From positions 19,950 through 83,949 of the forward strand of contig CANQBA010000010.1 in assembly GCA_947589545.1 (NCBI GenBank): a stretch of DNA of 64,000 nucleotides, in the 5' to 3' direction. The notes beneath the pieces were generated by a model, which saw only the letters and a program-made list of their open reading frames with translations, was not told where the DNA came from and ran no database searches. Below are positions 8,959 through 17,134 of the stretch, in pieces (the first letter of the stretch is position 1; every line of letters starts with the position of its first letter). The position numbers and the translations under genes are program-made. Origin of the DNA: an uncultured Oscillospiraceae bacterium. GTDB lineage: Bacteria > Bacillota > Clostridia > Oscillospirales > Oscillospiraceae.

Positions 8959-9729
8959 ATGGACAACAAAGAGCTCTTACAAATCGCCATGGAGCAGTCG
9001 GCGGAGGACATGGGCTGTGCGGCGGAGGATTTTCTGAAGCGCGAAAACGTCCTCGTGCCGCTGCGATTGGGCGCGGGCGCGCGGAAATATTTGAAGGAGC
9101 CCATCGTCGCCAGCTTTGTCTCCTACGGGAACAACGTGGTGGCGGCCGCCGCCGGGGAGGCGGCGGAGATCGCGGCGGAATATCTGCGCCAAGGCCCGTT
9201 TTACCGGCTTTTTGAGACGCCCCGGATCCACTGGCTGGGCGGCCGGCTGGCGGAGCTGGACGCCGGGATCTGCTTTATGGCGGAGTATTTTCTCCCCGAT
9301 GTGGGCGCGCCGCGCCCCGCCCCCCGCGGGCTTGACCTGCGGATCCTGGAACAGCCGGAACTCCGGGGGCTCTACCGGCCGGAGTGGAGCAACGCCCTGT
9401 GCAAAGAGCGCCGGCAGCTGGACGTCCTGGCCGCCGGGGCCTATGACGGCGGGCGTCTTGTGGGGCTGGCGGGGTGCTCCGCCGACTGCGACCGGATGTG
9501 GCAGATCGGCGTGGACGTCCTGCCGGCGTACCGGCGGCAGGGGATCGCCTCGGCCCTCACCGCCGCCCTGGCCGCGGAGATCCTGCGGCGCGGGAGGGTG
9601 CCCTTTTACTGCTGTGCCTGGTCCAATATCCCCTCCGCCAGAAACGCCATAAGGAGCGGCTTTCGCCCCGCCTGGGTGGAGATGACCGTAAAGCCCCGGG
9701 CCGTGATTGAGGAAATGAACCGAATATAA
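8959..9729 (+). CDS. GNAT-family N-acetyltransferase
   Basis: 256 residues. The C-terminal half is a GNAT acetyl-CoA fold with the binding loop VLPAYRRQGIASALTAAL and a terminal strand SARNAIRSGFRPAW. The N-terminal 130 residues are not recognised. I chose the ATG at 8959, preceded by GAGGGCGG; an earlier ATG at 8920 has no ribosome site. Substrate unknown. A hairpin terminator follows the TAA directly. Confidence 0.8.
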   Translation: MDNKELLQIAMEQSAEDMGCAAEDFLKRENVLVPLRLGAGARKYLKEPIVASFVSYGNNVVAAAAGEAAEIAAEYLRQGPFYRLFETPRIHWLGGRLAELDAGICFMAEYFLPDVGAPRPAPRGLDLRILEQPELRGLYRPEWSNALCKERRQLDVLAAGAYDGGRLVGLAGCSADCDRMWQIGVDVLPAYRRQGIASALTAALAAEILRRGRVPFYCCAWSNIPSARNAIRSGFRPAWVEMTVKPRAVIEEMNRI

Positions 9730-9733
9730 GAAG

Positions 9734-9757
9734 ACGGGACAGCCGAAGCTGTCCCGT
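9734..9757 (+). terminator. Terminator-type hairpin after acetyltransferase
   Basis: Perfect 10-bp stem ACGGGACAGC / GCTGTCCCGT with a CGAA tetraloop. The U-tract is poor (TTAG). It is part of a 31-bp block duplicated exactly at 9956-9986. Confidence 0.6.
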
Positions 9758-9760
9758 TAG

Positions 9761-9957
9761 ACTGTCGAAAAAGCCCTGAGGGGCTTTTCCGACAAAGGGA
9801 ACATGTGGGCAATTTTCTCTGAATTTTGCGAAATTCAGAAAAAATTGCCCTGCCGTCACGCCGCGCGCACCGCAAAGCGGCACACTTGCGTGACAAAAGG
9901 GATTTTTCCCGACGCACATGTCATCGGGAAAAATATTGAATTTGAGTTTTTTGACAA
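9761..9957 (+). repeat. Dispersed structured element A, copy A1
   Basis: About 197 bp made of consecutive hairpins: an AAAAGCCC/GGGGCTTTT stem; a long stem 9807-9816 / 9841-9850 enclosing CTGAATTT-TGCG-AAATTCAG; a stem 9855-9861 / 9888-9894; and a stem 9902-9912 / 9924-9934. The ends resemble imperfect inverted repeats (CTGTCGAAAAA start, TTTTTTGACAAG end). It matches the reverse complement of 22975-23165 over its length, with compensatory changes in stems. No coding capacity is evident. It may be a MITE-like element or a structured RNA. Confidence 0.8.
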
Positions 9958-9961
9958 GAAG

Positions 9962-9985
9962 ACGGGACAGCCGAAGCTGTCCCGT
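9962..9985 (-). terminator. Terminator hairpin after the M23 gene
   Basis: Same 10-bp stem and CGAA loop as at 9734-9757, lying just past the stop of the leftward M23 gene. It is followed by TTTT on the plus strand. Confidence 0.6.
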
Positions 9986-10003
9986 TTTGGTTTTTCCGAT
10001 AGT

Positions 10004-10840
10004 TTATCTCCTCGGGAGGTAGTCGGTGGGGTCTACGCTCTGGCCTTCTACGGTCATGGAGAAGTGCAGGTGCGCTTCCTCCGCCGTCTCATAGAGGGAG
10101 GTGGCGCCCACGGAGCCGATGACGGAGCCCATGGTCACGGCGTCGCCGGGCTTCACGGTGGGCACGCCGGCCAGGTTAGCGTAGGTGCTGGTGACGCCCG
10201 CGCCGTGGTCGATGGTGACGACGGTGCCGCGCCCGTCGCCGGCGTCCTCCACGCTTGTCACCGTACCGTTGCAGCAGCACAGCACCCGGGTGCCCAGCTT
10301 GGCGGCGATATCCACGCCGTCGTGGACGCGCCAGTCGCCCATAGTCTCACTGTAAACCAGCCTGTCCGGGGAGTGGCCCTTGACGATCTGCCCGGATACG
10401 GGCCACAGGAAGGTCAGATCCTTCACGGTCTTGACCGTCTCCGGCTCGTCGTGCTCCGGCTCATCCTGGCCGCCGGAGGTGTCCGTGTCCGGCGTATCCG
10501 TGACGGTCAACGCCCCGGCGCTCCCCTGGGGCTTGGTATCCGGCTTGTTGGGCTCCCGGGTGACGTCCGGCTTCTGGCCGGTGGTGTCCTTGGGGCCGGG
10601 ATCCCCGGCGGTATCCGGGGCGGGGCCGGTGGTGTCCTTCTCCTGGGGATTTGTGCTCACGTCCCCCATGACGTCAAGATAGTCCCTCTCATCGCCGCCG
10701 GCCAGGGGCGACCACCGCGAAAACAGCAGCAGCCACGCCGAAATGCCGATGATGGCGACGCACGCGAAAAGGACTATGTAAAAGCCCTTGCCGCTGAGGA
10801 ACTCATCCGCCATTTGCGAAAAGCTCTTCCTCTCGTGCAT
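10004..10840 (-). CDS. M23 (LytM) metallopeptidase, SpoIIQ-like membrane protein
   Basis: 278 residues: a short cytoplasmic N-terminus, one membrane segment at about 18-42, a Pro/Thr/Asp-rich linker at about 55-125, and a C-terminal LytM domain. The zinc site is intact: H173 and D177 (HDGVD) and H257/H259 (HLH). The architecture matches SpoIIQ, the forespore protein that pairs with SpoIIIAH across the intermembrane space; clostridial SpoIIQ keeps the zinc site, unlike that of Bacillus. GGAGGT precedes the ATG. SpoIIQ identity is inference; it could be a vegetative wall hydrolase. Confidence 0.75.
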   Translation of the reverse strand: MHERKSFSQMADEFLSGKGFYIVLFACVAIIGISAWLLLFSRWSPLAGGDERDYLDVMGDVSTNPQEKDTTGPAPDTAGDPGPKDTTGQKPDVTREPNKPDTKPQGSAGALTVTDTPDTDTSGGQDEPEHDEPETVKTVKDLTFLWPVSGQIVKGHSPDRLVYSETMGDWRVHDGVDIAAKLGTRVLCCCNGTVTSVEDAGDGRGTVVTIDHGAGVTSTYANLAGVPTVKPGDAVTMGSVIGSVGATSLYETAEEAHLHFSMTVEGQSVDPTDYLPRR

Positions 10841-11275
10841 CGTTTTACCTCCAAAAACGCGGGTTACCCGCTTTTGTTACGGAGGTAGTATCGACCGGCG
10901 TGAGGGAAATTATACACAGTAATGTGAAAAAACTTCCTGACGCCCGGCGGGGGCGTACGTAGTGCGCCGGGAAGTCGGCGGGCCGCCGGCGTCGTCGCGG
11001 AACCGGCAATGGCTCGCCCTGCAAGTGTTCGGGCTCACTCGCACGGTTCGCTCCTCCTATCCCCATCGGGGGACGGGCCGGCCGGGTGTCCGGCCCGTAC
11101 GGGCGCGTTGTACGTCATACGCCGGGAAATCGCAACCGGCCATCCGTAGGGGCCAGAGACCCGCTCGGCCCGTGTATCGAATTCCCGATTATCTTTCGAT
11201 AGACGCTGTAGGGGCCGCCTCTTTTGGCGGCCCGAATAATTCAAATGGCGGCGGAGCCTCAACCTTTTATTCAGA
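10841..11275. repeat. Intergenic stretch with family-B GC-rich dispersed repeats
   Basis: No credible gene. It holds GC-rich inverted-repeat pieces: CGGGCCGGCCGGGTGTCCGG-type palindromes around 11084-11104, the words GTAGGGGCC at 11146 and 11210, and the unit GGGGCCGCC/GGCGGCCC at 11212-11234. The segment at about 11239-11268 recurs almost exactly at 12642-12672. Confidence 0.65.
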
Positions 11276-12292
11276 TTATGATACGCTCTGCAGCTTGCGT
11301 ATTTCTCTATGCGCCCACTCTACGGTCTCGCTGTCATGGTCATGATGATCCGATGCCAGCGTGTCTATGATAAGCCGCCACGCCTCCACCGCCTCGGCTT
11401 TTCTGCCCAGCTTCGTGTAAAGAAAGGCAAGAGAAAAGACGGCGTCGAGAGGCCGGGGCGGCGTGGTTGTCTGAAACGCGTTTTGAAAGCACCTGATCGC
11501 CCGCTCATAGTCATGGATCCGATTGAATCTCTCCCCGATTTCATACTGTCCCATGCTGTCGTCCCCGGATACGGTATTCCAAATCGCCTTCGCTTCCTCC
11601 GCTTTTCCCTTTGCCAGCGCAAGGTCGCCGAGGAAAACCTTACGCAGATATTCCCGGCCGCTGTCAAGCCGCATCCGGTCGATATACGCTTCCGCTTTCT
11701 CAAAATACCTCTGGCGGATCATCGCTTCAATAAGATGAGCCATAAGGCTTTGATTTTGAGGATATTTTTTCGCATAGGGCTCACATACGCGAATAAACCA
11801 GTCGTCGTCGCTGTGGGCCTTATAAACGCCTCCGCCGCGCACCTGGGAATACAGGTGAAAGATCTCCTCATCCAGCGGAGCGCGCTCCATTGCCCTCTCC
11901 AGCATCCTTCCCGCCTCCAGCAGATCGGCATTTGACTTGGTCAAATGTAAGCTGGCATATAATTTCAAAGCGCGGACGTTATCCGGATCATCCTGCAAAG
12001 AGGCGTCCAGTATCCGTTTTGCGTAGAGATAACTCTGTTCGGAAAGTCCGTAGGATAAGCTCTCTTGAACGCGCTTCAGCTCATCCTCATGATCTACCGA
12101 AAACAAATCGTCGATCCGAACGCCAAAAAGAACCGCGATTTTCGGCAGCAGGGTGATATCCGGCATGGTCGTCCCCGTCTCCCATTTGCTGACCGCCTGA
12201 AAGGAAACGCCTAAAGTTTCAGCGGCCTCCTCCTGGGTCATCCCCTTGTCTGTCCGCAGCTTTTTGATCGTGCCTCCGATGTCCATATTCAT
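11276..12292 (-). CDS. XRE-family HTH regulator with TPR-like C-terminal region
   Basis: 338 residues. Residues 1-70 are a Cro/C1-type helix-turn-helix (GMTQEEAAETLGVSFQAVSKWE, a strong match). The remainder is helical and repeat-like with alternating Ala/Tyr/Leu pairs (for example YAKRILDASLQDDP and YERAIRCFQNAF), as in tetratricopeptide repeats. Such proteins can be peptide- or partner-responsive regulators; the target is unknown. GGAGGG precedes the ATG. Codon use is less GC-biased than in neighbours, and repeat-rich DNA lies on both sides. Confidence 0.82.
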   Translation of the reverse strand: MNMDIGGTIKKLRTDKGMTQEEAAETLGVSFQAVSKWETGTTMPDITLLPKIAVLFGVRIDDLFSVDHEDELKRVQESLSYGLSEQSYLYAKRILDASLQDDPDNVRALKLYASLHLTKSNADLLEAGRMLERAMERAPLDEEIFHLYSQVRGGGVYKAHSDDDWFIRVCEPYAKKYPQNQSLMAHLIEAMIRQRYFEKAEAYIDRMRLDSGREYLRKVFLGDLALAKGKAEEAKAIWNTVSGDDSMGQYEIGERFNRIHDYERAIRCFQNAFQTTTPPRPLDAVFSLAFLYTKLGRKAEAVEAWRLIIDTLASDHHDHDSETVEWAHREIRKLQSVS

Positions 12293-12866
12293 CTTTGATC
12301 CCTCCGTTAGCTGATAAACAGATCATATATGACATGGCGCATGATTTCAATAACCGTGTGTTTTAATAAACTCAACCGATAAGCGAATCTTTTTCAGGAT
12401 GCCGAAGGCCGCGATAACAGGCGGGCCGTCCTGCCGCACGGCGGGGGGCTTACCCCGGCGGGGGGGAATAAGGTTTCCGCCCTTATAGGGCGGAGTGATT
12501 TGCTTTCTCCCCTTTTGTGTTGACAAATGAGGAGAAAGCAACAAAGAGGAGAAAAACAACCAGAGGGAAGATTTCGATCTTCCCCCCTCTGGACTCCCCC
12601 TTTTAAAAACGACCACACAGGGGCCGATGACCACATCGGCCCACAATTCAAATGGCGGCGGAGCCGCAACCTTTTTGAATGGGGTGCCCCGGGAATACGG
12701 CGGGCCGCCAAGAGAGGCGGCCCCTACGAGGTTGTATGATAGAATTTCGGGAATACGAAAAAACGGAAATACGGTGGTGCGGCGTGTGGGCCGATGTGGT
12801 CATCGGCCCCTACAGAGGGTGCGGGCGCTCCCCGTCCGCCGTTAAGGCGGACACCTTATAAATCTA
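12293..12866. repeat. Intergenic stretch with family-B dispersed repeats
   Basis: No gene recognised in 574 bases. Repeats include GGGGCCGATGACCACATCGG (12613-12632), the block 12642-12672 also seen at 11239-11268, CGGGCCGCC/GGCGGCCCC (12701-12723), and GGGCCGATGTGGTCATCGGC (12788-12807). The core word is GTAGGGGC(C)G plus a variable loop, in both orientations. This is the kind of short dispersed GC-rich palindrome common in Oscillospiraceae intergenic DNA (from general knowledge, not a search). Confidence 0.65.
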
Positions 12867-14246
12867 TCAGAAGGTGGGCTGGGGCGGGAGGGCGTTGAGG
12901 CCAACGGCCAGCTCCTCGTCGGTGGGGATGTGGTCGGTCATGGTGCCGTTGTTGAACTGCTCGTAGGCCACAAGGTCGAAGTAGCCGGTGCCCGTCAGGC
13001 CGAAGACAATGTTCTTGGCCTCGCCCGTCTCGGCGCATTTTTTGGCCTCGTCGATGGCCACCTTGATGGCGTGGCTGGACTCCGGGGCGGGGAGTATGCC
13101 CTCGGTGCGGGCGAAGAACTCGGCGGCCTCGAAGACGGCGGTCTGCTCCGCGCTGACGGCCTCCATAAGCCCGTCGTGGTAGAGCTGGCTCAGCACCGGG
13201 CTCATGCCGTGGAACCGGAGGCCCCCGGCGTGGTTGGGGGAGGGGATGAAGCCCGCGCCCAGGGTGTACATCTTGGCCAGGGGGCAGATCATGCCGGTGT
13301 CGCAGAAGTCGTAGGCGAACTTGCCCCGGGTGAAGCTGGGGCAGGAGGCCGGCTCCACGGCGATGATGCGGTAATCCCGCTCGCCCCGGAGCTTCTCGCC
13401 CATGAAGGGGGAGATGAGGCCGCCCAGGTTTGAGCCGCCGCCGGCACAGCCGATGATGATGTCCGGGACGATGCCGTACTTATCCAGGGCGATCTTCGTC
13501 TCCAGGCCGATGACGGACTGGTGCAGGAGCACCTGATTGAGGACGGAGCCCAGGACGTAGCGGTAGCCGGGGTTGGAGGTGGCCACCTCCACCGCCTCGC
13601 TGATGGCGCAGCCCAGGGAGCCGGTGGTGCCGGGGTGCTCGGCCAAAATCTTCCGGCCCACATTGGTTTCCATGGAGGGGCTGGGGGTGACGGAGGCGCC
13701 GTAGGTGCGCATGACCTCCCGGCGGAAGGGCTTCTGCTCGTAGCTGACCTTCACCATGTAGACCTTGCAATCTAAGCCCAGATACGCGCAGGCCATGCTC
13801 AGGGCGGTGCCCCACTGGCCGGCGCCCGTCTCGGTGGTGACGCCGCGAAGGCCCTGCTTCTTGGCGTAATACGCCTGGGCGATGGCGGAGTTTAATTTGT
13901 GGGAGCCGGAGGTGTTGTTGCCCTCAAACTTGTAGTAGATGTGGGCGGGCGTCTGAAGCTTCTCCTCCAGGCAGTAGGCCCGCACCAGCGGCGAGGGGCG
14001 GTACATTTTGTAAAAGCCCAAGATCTCCTCCGGGATGGGCACCTCGCGGGTGTCGTTGTCCAGCTCCTGGGCGATGAGCTCGTCGCAGAACACCGGCGAT
14101 AAGTCGGCGGCGGTCATGGGCTGGAGGGTGCCGGGATTCACCAGCGGCGCGGGCTTGACCTTCATATCCGCCCGGACGTTATACCAATTTTTGGGCATCT
14201 CGTCCTCGTTGAGATAGATTTTGTAGGGGATCTTCCGGTTTTCCAT
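12867..14246 (-). CDS. trpB: TrpB2-type tryptophan synthase beta chain
   Basis: PLP enzyme joining indole and serine to give tryptophan, 459 residues. The length and N-terminal extension (KNWYNV, PLVNPGT) mark the TrpB2 subfamily rather than TrpB1, whose members are about 400 residues. The PLP lysine is K117 in NTSGSHKLNSA. The glycine-rich phosphate loop GCAGGGSN and a GLTGTG tail are present. No trpA is nearby, and TrpB2 is often unlinked to trpA and associated with indole salvage. A Trp-specific T-box leader precedes it, so it is probably induced when tRNA-Trp is uncharged. Confidence 0.93.
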   Translation of the reverse strand: MENRKIPYKIYLNEDEMPKNWYNVRADMKVKPAPLVNPGTLQPMTAADLSPVFCDELIAQELDNDTREVPIPEEILGFYKMYRPSPLVRAYCLEEKLQTPAHIYYKFEGNNTSGSHKLNSAIAQAYYAKKQGLRGVTTETGAGQWGTALSMACAYLGLDCKVYMVKVSYEQKPFRREVMRTYGASVTPSPSMETNVGRKILAEHPGTTGSLGCAISEAVEVATSNPGYRYVLGSVLNQVLLHQSVIGLETKIALDKYGIVPDIIIGCAGGGSNLGGLISPFMGEKLRGERDYRIIAVEPASCPSFTRGKFAYDFCDTGMICPLAKMYTLGAGFIPSPNHAGGLRFHGMSPVLSQLYHDGLMEAVSAEQTAVFEAAEFFARTEGILPAPESSHAIKVAIDEAKKCAETGEAKNIVFGLTGTGYFDLVAYEQFNNGTMTDHIPTDEELAVGLNALPPQPTF

Positions 14247-14299
14247 GTTTTCTTGCTCCTTTCCGTTTTTACCAATACCTTAGTCTGGCCATCCGGGGC

Positions 14300-14566
14300 A
14301 AATAAAAACGCCTTTGTCCCGGAAAATTCGGGACAAAGACGTGAAGTCTCTGCGGTGCCACCCAAATTGGCGCTTTCGCGCCCACTCACGGCCAACTTCC
14401 ATCGGCCACGCCCTGTAACGGGGGCATCCGTCCCGGCTACTTGCCCGAAGGCTTTCGCTTCGCCCTCCTCAGTCCATTCGCCGCGCCCTTTCCTGCCGCC
14501 ATCCCACCGCCGGCGGCTCTCTGTGAGCAAGTATGCGCGGGTACTCCTCTGAATCATCGGTTTATG
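14300..14566 (-). ncRNA. T-box riboswitch, tryptophan specifier
   Basis: Leader of trpB2. The T-box core GGGTGGCACCGC lies at 14352-14363. It is followed by a terminator stem (14311-14339, TTTGTCCCG / CGGGACAAA) with a T-rich tail at 14300-14309. At the 3' side of stem I the complement reads GCGAATGGACTGAGG; TGG followed by a purine sits where the specifier codon is expected, giving tryptophan, which agrees with the downstream enzyme. A G-rich segment (GGTGGGATGGCGGCAG) fits the distal stem I loop. Confidence 0.9.
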
Positions 14567-14571
14567 GCAGT

Positions 14572-14600
14572 ATATTAAATCTTTAAATCGCCTTTGTCAA
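14572..14600 (-). promoter_or_regulatory. Sigma-A promoter of the T-box/trpB transcript
   Basis: TTGACA (14595-14600), 17-base spacer, TAATAT (14572-14577) on the minus strand, placed to start transcription at about 14565, the 5' end of the T-box leader. Confidence 0.8.
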
Positions 14601-14637
14601 GAGAAAATTTTGAAAAATCCGCGATTTTTTCACCGCT

Positions 14638-15855
14638 CTATGCCTCCGTCAGCACGTCCGCCAGGCACGCGCCGAAATACCGCACGGCGGCCAGGGCCTC
14701 CCGGAGGGTGTTGCCGTTGGTGCCGATCTCCGCGATCAGCGACCCGGTGGTGGCGTGCTGGTTATAGCGGTATTGGGAGAGCTTCAGGGGCCGGGCCAGC
14801 GTGGGGTAGTCCGTCACCATCCTGTGCTGGAGCTTCAGGGCGAAGGACAAATTCTCCTGCCAGTCGGGGTGCTTCAGGCCCGAGGAGTTGGAACCGCAGA
14901 TGAGCATCACCTGGGCGCAGGGCGTATCCCCCACGTCGGCCACGGTCTTGTAGAGCTTTCCGTCCCCCTCCAGGGCGTCCCGGTGGAGGTCGATGACAAC
15001 ACAAATCTCCGAGTTTGCCTTCAGGTGCGCCTTGATGGAGGCCAGGGAGCGGTCATAGGAGCCGTTGTAGCTGGGGTAGTCGTACAGTTCCCGGTCGTGA
15101 ATGACGGTGACGCCCCGCTCCGTCAGCACCCGCTCCAGCTCATCCCCCACCCGCACTACGTTGAAGCGGGTATCCTCGGTGCGGGAGGGGTCGGAGGCCA
15201 CATAGATATCCTCCCCGGCGGGGTTATAGGCCTCGGAACCGTGGGTATGGATGATCAGCACCGCCCCTTTTTCGGCGGAAAATTTCAGCGGCGTCTCCAG
15301 AAGTTTCTGAAAATCCGGGGTGTATTTGGACTTGTTCTTCACATAGATCCCGTCCCCGGCGTCCAGATACCCGCTGCCCTTCCCTAAAATCGTGGTGCCG
15401 ATGGCGTCCCGCTCCGGCGTCTCCGGCGCCGGTTCCGTGGAGGCCGTGTCCGCCGGGGCGGTGTCCGGTGGGACGGTGTCTGCGGTGACGGTATCTGCGG
15501 GGGCGGTATCCTCGGCCGGGAGGGCGGCGTCGGGATCCTCCGGCGTCTCCCCGGAGGCGGGGGCGCTCCAGAAAAGGCCGCCGGCGGCCGTATCCTCCGG
15601 CACCGTGTCGGAGACCCGCCGCGCCGCCGTATACCCCGGCAACGTCCCCCACAGGGCCAGCGTCCCGGCGTCCGGCAGGGGGAGAGACGCCCCCGGCAGC
15701 GCCAGGGCCAGCACCCCCGCGCCCACGCCCTCCGGCAGGGCCCGGACGCCGCCCGCCAGCTCCGCCGCCCCCCGCAGGACAAGACAAACCGCCAGCACGG
15801 CGGCAAGCCGCGCCGCCACCGTACCGGGGGTGATCCTCTTTACCGGTCTTCTCAT
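14638..15855 (-). CDS. spoIIP: Stage II sporulation protein P (SpoIIP)
   Basis: Septal and engulfment peptidoglycan amidase/endopeptidase of the SpoIID-P-M machine, 405 residues. A membrane anchor lies at about 13-33, then an Asp/Thr/Pro-rich spacer (about 75-150). The catalytic domain has IIHTHGSEAY, VVIDLHRDA, MLICGSNSSG and GTNGNT, all hallmarks of SpoIIP. GGAGG precedes the ATG. In Bacillus spoIIP follows gpr; here gpr lies some 46 kb away next to rpsT. It is divergent from the TSCPD operon. Confidence 0.93.
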   Translation of the reverse strand: MRRPVKRITPGTVAARLAAVLAVCLVLRGAAELAGGVRALPEGVGAGVLALALPGASLPLPDAGTLALWGTLPGYTAARRVSDTVPEDTAAGGLFWSAPASGETPEDPDAALPAEDTAPADTVTADTVPPDTAPADTASTEPAPETPERDAIGTTILGKGSGYLDAGDGIYVKNKSKYTPDFQKLLETPLKFSAEKGAVLIIHTHGSEAYNPAGEDIYVASDPSRTEDTRFNVVRVGDELERVLTERGVTVIHDRELYDYPSYNGSYDRSLASIKAHLKANSEICVVIDLHRDALEGDGKLYKTVADVGDTPCAQVMLICGSNSSGLKHPDWQENLSFALKLQHRMVTDYPTLARPLKLSQYRYNQHATTGSLIAEIGTNGNTLREALAAVRYFGACLADVLTEA

Positions 15856-15892
15856 GGCCCAGACCTCCTCATTGGTATCGACTCGCTGGGGA

Positions 15893-15922
15893 AGACTATG
15901 CGCAAAGGGACGAAATTATGAT
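15893..15922 (-). promoter_or_regulatory. Possible sigma-E promoter of spoIIP
   Basis: On the minus strand ATCATAAT, 14 bases, CATAGTCT, resembling the mother-cell sigma-E consensus (TCATATT / CATACA-T). spoIIP is sigma-E dependent in Bacillus. Pattern-based only. Confidence 0.4.
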
Positions 15923-15950
15923 TGCAAGACGCGCCATCCGGGAGTATAAT
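15922..15950 (+). promoter_or_regulatory. Sigma-A promoter of the TSCPD-HAD operon
   Basis: TTGCAA, 17 bases, TATAAT, 35 bases before the ATG of the TSCPD gene. Confidence 0.75.
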
Positions 15951-15985
15951 AGGGACAGCGAAACGCAAAAGAAAGGAAGAGAACC

Positions 15986-16246
15986 ATGGAAAAGGTATTT
16001 ATTCCCCACGGCGTCTGCTCCCGCCGGTACGATATCGTCCTGGAGGACGGCGTCATACAGAACATCACCGTCGAGGGCGGCTGCAACGGCAACCTCAAGG
16101 GCATCTGCGCCCTGCTCCGGGGCCAGCGGGCCGAGGACGTGATCCCCAAGCTCCGGGGCACCCAGTGCGGTATGCGGGGCACCTCCTGCCCCGATCAGAT
16201 CTCCATCGCCCTGGAGGAGGCCCTGCGGGAGGAGGCGGGCGCATGA
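15986..16246 (+). CDS. TSCPD domain-containing protein (TIGR03905 type)
   Basis: 86 residues. Contains the naming motif TSCPD (GTSCPDQISIAL) with other conserved cysteines (GVCSRRY, GGCNGNLKG, GTQCGMRG). This domain also occurs at the C-terminus of B12-dependent ribonucleotide reductases, but the stand-alone form has no assigned reaction; metal or iron-sulphur binding is plausible from the cysteines. GGAAGAGAACC precedes the ATG. The stop overlaps the next ATG (ATGA). Confidence 0.88.
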   Translation: MEKVFIPHGVCSRRYDIVLEDGVIQNITVEGGCNGNLKGICALLRGQRAEDVIPKLRGTQCGMRGTSCPDQISIALEEALREEAGA

Positions 16247-16488
16247 GGCCGGTCTTCGCCAACACCTTCAACGTCACCCACAACAAGGGCAAGGCGGAGG
16301 TGGCCCTGTCCTTCGCCCACATCTACACCGACCACAACTTCTCCATGAAGCAGGGGACGCTCACCGACGTGTCCGCCCAGGTGGCCGACGAGGTGGCCAG
16401 CGTCCTCATCACCCGGGACGGCCTGGTGGCCCTGACGAAGCTTTTGAACCGGGTGATGGACGACTGGGGGATCGACATCGCCGAATGA
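16243..16488 (+). CDS. Small conserved-looking protein, function unknown
   Basis: 81 residues starting MRPVFANTFNVTHNKGKAEV. The start is fixed by the ATGA overlap with the TSCPD gene, and the stop overlaps the HAD gene in the same way, so all three are coupled. The pattern (an N-terminal ANxxxVTH strand, ALSFAHIY, and a C-terminal amphipathic helix GLVALTKLLNRVMDDW) recalls DUF3467-type proteins, but only weakly. No membrane segment or signal peptide. Confidence 0.7.
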   Translation: MRPVFANTFNVTHNKGKAEVALSFAHIYTDHNFSMKQGTLTDVSAQVADEVASVLITRDGLVALTKLLNRVMDDWGIDIAE

Positions 16489-17129
16489 GATACACCACCG
16501 TCATCTTTGACCTGGACGGGACGCTCCTCAACACCCTGGAGGACATCCGCGACAGCGTCAACCACATCCTGACCAAATACGGCTTCGAGCCGCGCACCCT
16601 GGAGCAGATCCGGCGGGCCGTGGGCAACGGCTCCGGCGTCCTGCTGGAAAGATCCCTCCCCCAGGGGCGGGAGACCCCCGGCTTTGAGGGGCTTTTAGAG
16701 GAGTACACGGCCTGGTACGAGGCCCACAACGCCATCAAGACGGCGCCCTATGAGGGCGTTGCCGAGACGCTCCGGGCCCTGGCCGCCAGCGAGCACAAGC
16801 TGGCGGTGGTGTCCAACAAGCCCGACGCCAACGCCAAGGCCCTGGTGCGGAAATTTTTCGGCGCCTGGGTGTCCGTGGCCATCGGCGAGCGCCCCGGCAT
16901 CGCCCGGAAGCCCGCCCCGGACTCGGTGAAGGCCGTGATGCGGGAGCTTATGAGTTATCCCTACGAGACGGTCTATGTGGGGGACTCGGACGTGGATCTG
17001 AAGACCGCCCGAGCCGCCGGCATCGACTGCGTCAGCGTCGCCTGGGGCTTCCGCACCCGGGAGTTGCTGACCGAATGCGGCGCCAAAACCATCATCTCCC
17101 GCCCGTCAGAGCTGCTGAAGCTTGTATAA
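16485..17129 (+). CDS. HAD-superfamily phosphatase, phosphoglycolate-phosphatase-like
   Basis: 214 residues with all HAD motifs: FDLDGT (nucleophile D9, acid D11), VVSNK, RKPAPDSV, and VGDSDVDLKTARAAG. The helical cap at about 15-80 puts it in subclass I with Gph/PgmB-like enzymes, which clear 2-phosphoglycolate or similar small phosphates. The substrate is not determined by sequence. Last gene of a coupled three-gene operon; a strong hairpin follows. Confidence 0.85.
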   Translation: MRYTTVIFDLDGTLLNTLEDIRDSVNHILTKYGFEPRTLEQIRRAVGNGSGVLLERSLPQGRETPGFEGLLEEYTAWYEAHNAIKTAPYEGVAETLRALAASEHKLAVVSNKPDANAKALVRKFFGAWVSVAIGERPGIARKPAPDSVKAVMRELMSYPYETVYVGDSDVDLKTARAAGIDCVSVAWGFRTRELLTECGAKTIISRPSELLKLV

Positions 17130-17134
17130 AAAAT

